A DNA stretch of 64,000 nt, from contig CAZNHL010000009.1 of NCBI GenBank assembly GCA_964572965.1, positions 1 to 64,000 on the forward strand. Direction: 5' to 3'. Source of the stretch: CAZNHL01 sp964572965 (GTDB lineage Bacteria; Bacteroidota; Bacteroidia; Cytophagales; UBA9547). Shown here in pieces: positions 61,586-64,000 of the stretch (the first letter of the stretch is position 1; each line of letters starts with the position of its first letter). Under the pieces are notes generated by a model. That model was not told the DNA's origin and did no database searches. It saw only the letters and a list, made by a program, of their open reading frames with translations. The translations under genes and the position numbers were made by a program.

Positions 61586-62665
61586 TTATTGATAAGTCGG
61601 ATAGTCGGTATACCCTTCAGCACCAGTCGTATAGAAAAGATCCATTTTCAAATCCTTGCTTAGGGGCCAGTTGTTTTCAAAACGTGCCGGCAAATCGGGA
61701 TTGTTGATAAACGGTTTCCCGAATGCTACAAGGTCTCCTTTTGATGCTGCTAAATCTACTTCTGCAGTTTCTTTATTGTAGCCTCCACTCAAAATATAAA
61801 GCCCTTTGAATTTTGTACGGATCAGGGATTTCACCTTAGGAGATACTGCTGGTGCACCCATAGCAGAATGATCAACCACATGTACATAGACGATACCTAT
61901 TTTATTCAGCTCTTCGGCCAGATAAGCGTAGGTTTCATCTACCTGATTATATGGCGGCATGTCGCTGGCAATTCCATAAGGAGAAACACGGATTCCAACT
62001 TTGTCTTTTCCGATTGCTGCAGCTGTTTCAGTAACTACTTCTAAAACAAAACGGGCCCTGTTTTCAATACTTCCTCCATAGTTGTCAGTCCGGACATTGG
62101 TTACCGGATTCAGGAATTGCTCCAGTAAATAGCCGTTTGCGCTATGTAATTCTACTCCGTCAAAACCTGCTGCAACAGCATTCTTTGCTGCCTTTACAAA
62201 TTCAGCTTTCGTCTTTTCAATGTCCTCGGCTGTCATTGCTTTAGGAACAGGATATGGTTTCATCCCATCTTTATCGGTATGTATTTCTCCAGCTGCTTTT
62301 ACAGCCGATGGTGCCAGTACTTCTGCACCTTCCGGGAGGTTAAGTGGGTGTCCGATTCTACCTGTATGCATGAGCTGTACAAAAATACGAGAGCTTTGAG
62401 CATGTACTGCTTCTGTTATTTTTTTCCAGCCATTTATCTGTTCTTCTGAAAATATACCAGGGATACGTGCATAGCCCAAGCCGTTTGGTGATGGCGATGT
62501 CCCCTCTGTAATAATTAAACCGGCGCCGGACCGCTGGCCATAATAGATAGCTCCAAGTTCGCCCGGAATGTTACCGATGCTTCTTGAGCGGGTCAGTGGT
62601 GACATGACTATTCTGTTTTTCAGAGTAATGTTACCCAGTTGTGCATGTGAAAAAAGTATGGACAT
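61586..62665 (-). CDS. nemA: Old Yellow Enzyme family ene-reductase (NemA-like)
   Basis: 359 residues; an FMN enzyme that reduces activated C=C bonds and nitro compounds with NAD(P)H. N-terminal LKNRIVMSPLTRSRS and YYGQRSGAGLIITEGTSPSPNGLGY, LQLMHTGRIGHP with the His-type substrate-binding segment (VQLMHTGR), DGVELHSANGYLLEQFLNP, and GGYNKETAEVDLAASKGDLVAFGKPFINNPDL near the C-terminus are all OYE hallmarks. The physiological substrate is unknown. The symbol is given by similarity only. Confidence 0.9.
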   Translation of the reverse strand: MSILFSHAQLGNITLKNRIVMSPLTRSRSIGNIPGELGAIYYGQRSGAGLIITEGTSPSPNGLGYARIPGIFSEEQINGWKKITEAVHAQSSRIFVQLMHTGRIGHPLNLPEGAEVLAPSAVKAAGEIHTDKDGMKPYPVPKAMTAEDIEKTKAEFVKAAKNAVAAGFDGVELHSANGYLLEQFLNPVTNVRTDNYGGSIENRARFVLEVVTETAAAIGKDKVGIRVSPYGIASDMPPYNQVDETYAYLAEELNKIGIVYVHVVDHSAMGAPAVSPKVKSLIRTKFKGLYILSGGYNKETAEVDLAASKGDLVAFGKPFINNPDLPARFENNWPLSKDLKMDLFYTTGAEGYTDYPTYQ

Positions 62666-62864
62666 ATGATTTTGGTTTTAATTTCGCTGTATAGAAGATA
62701 CATGTTTTCACAACAAATTTCCAGTTGCCGGAATATTAAAATTTCATCGCTGATCTGGTCTATTCCACAGGTTTAATACCACCGGAAAGGTATAATCTCA
62801 CTCGCGGAATAATGTTGCTTCGGAATAGGACTCTATGTCTAAAACAATTGTTTTGAAAAGAAAC

Positions 62865-62903
62865 AAAAAGGGGAAGTTCTTTTATCGGAACCTCCCTTTT
62901 TCT
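62865..62903 (-). terminator. Terminator of the glycogen synthase gene
   Basis: AAAAAGGG...GTTC pairs with GAAC...CCCTTTTT across a short internal loop and a 7-base loop; T-runs lie on both sides. It is 20 bases past the minus-strand stop. Confidence 0.65.
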
Positions 62904-62922
62904 GAATATTAAAAAAAACAGT

Positions 62923-64000
62923 CTAACTGAATTTGCGTTCAATTGCAAGTTCATGGGCTTTGTCATAATATTCCCTCAGATTTGACCAGTCAAAATGTTC
63001 TGAAGAACTTTCAACCCTGTTTCTCTGATTGATACGCTCTCTGCGCGACTGCACAATAAAATCAAAAAGAATATTTGCCAGCTGCTGTGAAGATTCCTCG
63101 TAACTACGGTGATAACGGTTCACAACATAAATTCCTTTTTCTTCCGGATTTTCTACTTTTTTGATTACATAATCACCAAAACCTGAAAGGTCACTTGTTA
63201 CTGAAGGCACACCACTGGCCATTGCTTCCAAAGGTGTATATCCCCATGGCTCATAATAACTTGGAAAAATTCCCAAATGGCAACCACGCACAAACTGTCC
63301 ATATTCCATACCGAATAGTGGATTGGTTGGTGAAATGAAATCTGGGTGATAAACAATTTTCACTTTATCATGTGCATTGTTTACCAGATTTGCAGTACGC
63401 AAGAAGCCCAATACTTCGTCATGGTCTGAATGCACTAATGTATGGGTTGCAACTTTTGGAAGGTTCCATGTTTTCCAGGACTGCAACGTACGGCGTAAAC
63501 GCAAACGCCAGTAATCATCTACAAAAAGATTGAGATCAGGTAAGGTTTGTGCATGGCTTGATGCCGCAGCTTTGAAGAGCTTCTCTCCTACCTGTTTTTC
63601 AATGTTGTCACAAGTGGCACGAATTTCTTCCATTACCGCACGTGATTGTAATACTTCAGGATCAATAGAGTGATATGGTTGTTTTGTAACGATAAACATT
63701 ACCACATTCATGTCAATGTTATTCACCTGCAACATGTGGTTTAATCGCGCCAGAGATTCCAGCGTCATATCAAAACCTTTATTTCTGTATTCGAAACGGC
63801 CTGAGGTAAAAAAGTATAATGTTTTATCCAGATCAAAAGAATAGCTCTGGAAGAAGTGTCCCATTACAAATTCATGGATCTGATCTTTGTACTCTTTATG
63901 CAATACCTGATGTTCATGCATTGCAGTGAAACGCTCGATGTTTAAACCGTTTGGTAAAATGAGATCAGGTTTTCTGCCGAGCAAAGCTTCGCACTCATGA
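62923..64000 (-). CDS. Glycogen synthase, GT3 family (5' end off the window)
   Basis: The C-terminal part (about 359 codons present) of a eukaryote-type glycogen synthase, which adds glucose from a sugar nucleotide to glycogen. Reading continues through the window edge (ECEALLGRKPDLILPNGLN matches the GT3 sugar-nucleotide region), so a TTG at 63984 is not the real start. The C-terminal Rossmann half has FPSYYEPWGYTPLEAMASGVPSVTSDLSGFG, the conserved GT3 acceptor/donor loop with catalytic Glu. It ends in a basic helix. Confidence 0.92.
   Translation of the reverse strand, partial: HECEALLGRKPDLILPNGLNIERFTAMHEHQVLHKEYKDQIHEFVMGHFFQSYSFDLDKTLYFFTSGRFEYRNKGFDMTLESLARLNHMLQVNNIDMNVVMFIVTKQPYHSIDPEVLQSRAVMEEIRATCDNIEKQVGEKLFKAAASSHAQTLPDLNLFVDDYWRLRLRRTLQSWKTWNLPKVATHTLVHSDHDEVLGFLRTANLVNNAHDKVKIVYHPDFISPTNPLFGMEYGQFVRGCHLGIFPSYYEPWGYTPLEAMASGVPSVTSDLSGFGDYVIKKVENPEEKGIYVVNRYHRSYEESSQQLANILFDFIVQSRRERINQRNRVESSSEHFDWSNLREYYDKAHELAIERKFS

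Overview
The window looks like a chromosomal segment of a Bacteroidota bacterium, most likely of the Cytophagales. The grounds are a C-terminal type IX secretion (T9SS type A) sorting domain at 31042-32427, a eukaryote-type GT3 glycogen synthase at the right edge, a eukaryote/archaea-type single-chain glycyl-tRNA synthetase, several upstream boxes close to the Bacteroidota TTTG / TAnnTTTG promoter, and moderate GC. No rRNA, tRNA, insertion sequence, prophage or CRISPR array was recognised. The species cannot be fixed from the sequence alone.

Layout. 1-12 kb: a DUF937-like protein, class II fructose-bisphosphate aldolase, a giant alpha-2-macroglobulin (A2M) with an intact thioester motif, a YiaA-like membrane protein, a CFA-synthase-like methyltransferase, and an Mla/MCE lipid-transport operon (permease, ATPase, MCE protein). 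12-19 kb: a polytopic membrane protein, penicillin-binding protein 1C (the usual partner of bacterial A2M), a polysaccharide-deacetylase-like protein, a small membrane protein, and an arginase-fold protein with altered metal ligands. 19-21.7 kb: an NAD(P)-binding epimerase-like gene bracketed by two candidate small RNAs, one behind a good sigma-54 promoter and one behind an ECF-like promoter, then small secreted proteins. 21.9-38 kb: housekeeping genes (secA, accD, glyQS) with an M20 amidohydrolase, a Na/Pi cotransporter, secreted and T9SS proteins, and a very small protein-kinase-like protein. 38-48.4 kb: a serine beta-lactamase-fold lipoprotein, a KilA-N protein, and an OmpR-type two-component system divergent from an OMF-RND-MFP efflux operon.

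48.4-58.6 kb is the accessory part of the window. Almost everything runs on the minus strand: three Fic AMP-transferases that each carry an N-terminal inhibitory helix motif and an apparent C-terminal winged helix, a DUF4143-type AAA ATPase, an AlbA_2 (Schlafen-like) ATP-binding regulator, a small zinc-ribbon protein, two XRE regulators, a decayed third XRE gene and a frameshifted receiver-domain gene. Each large gene has its own private family of operator-like repeats at its 5' or 3' edge. The clearest is four palindromes at an exact 41-bp period beginning 5 bp upstream of the third fic start codon. I read this as a set of self-regulated Fic/HTH modules, each with its own DNA code. This is the most novel-looking feature here.

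58.7-64 kb: secreted or membrane unknowns, methylglyoxal synthase, an Old Yellow Enzyme family ene-reductase, and the 3' part of glycogen synthase, which runs off the right edge.

A second recurring theme is intergenic DNA with a seven-base period. Five loci carry perfect or degraded heptanucleotide tandem arrays, each with a different unit, and three of them start exactly at the stop codon of the upstream gene.
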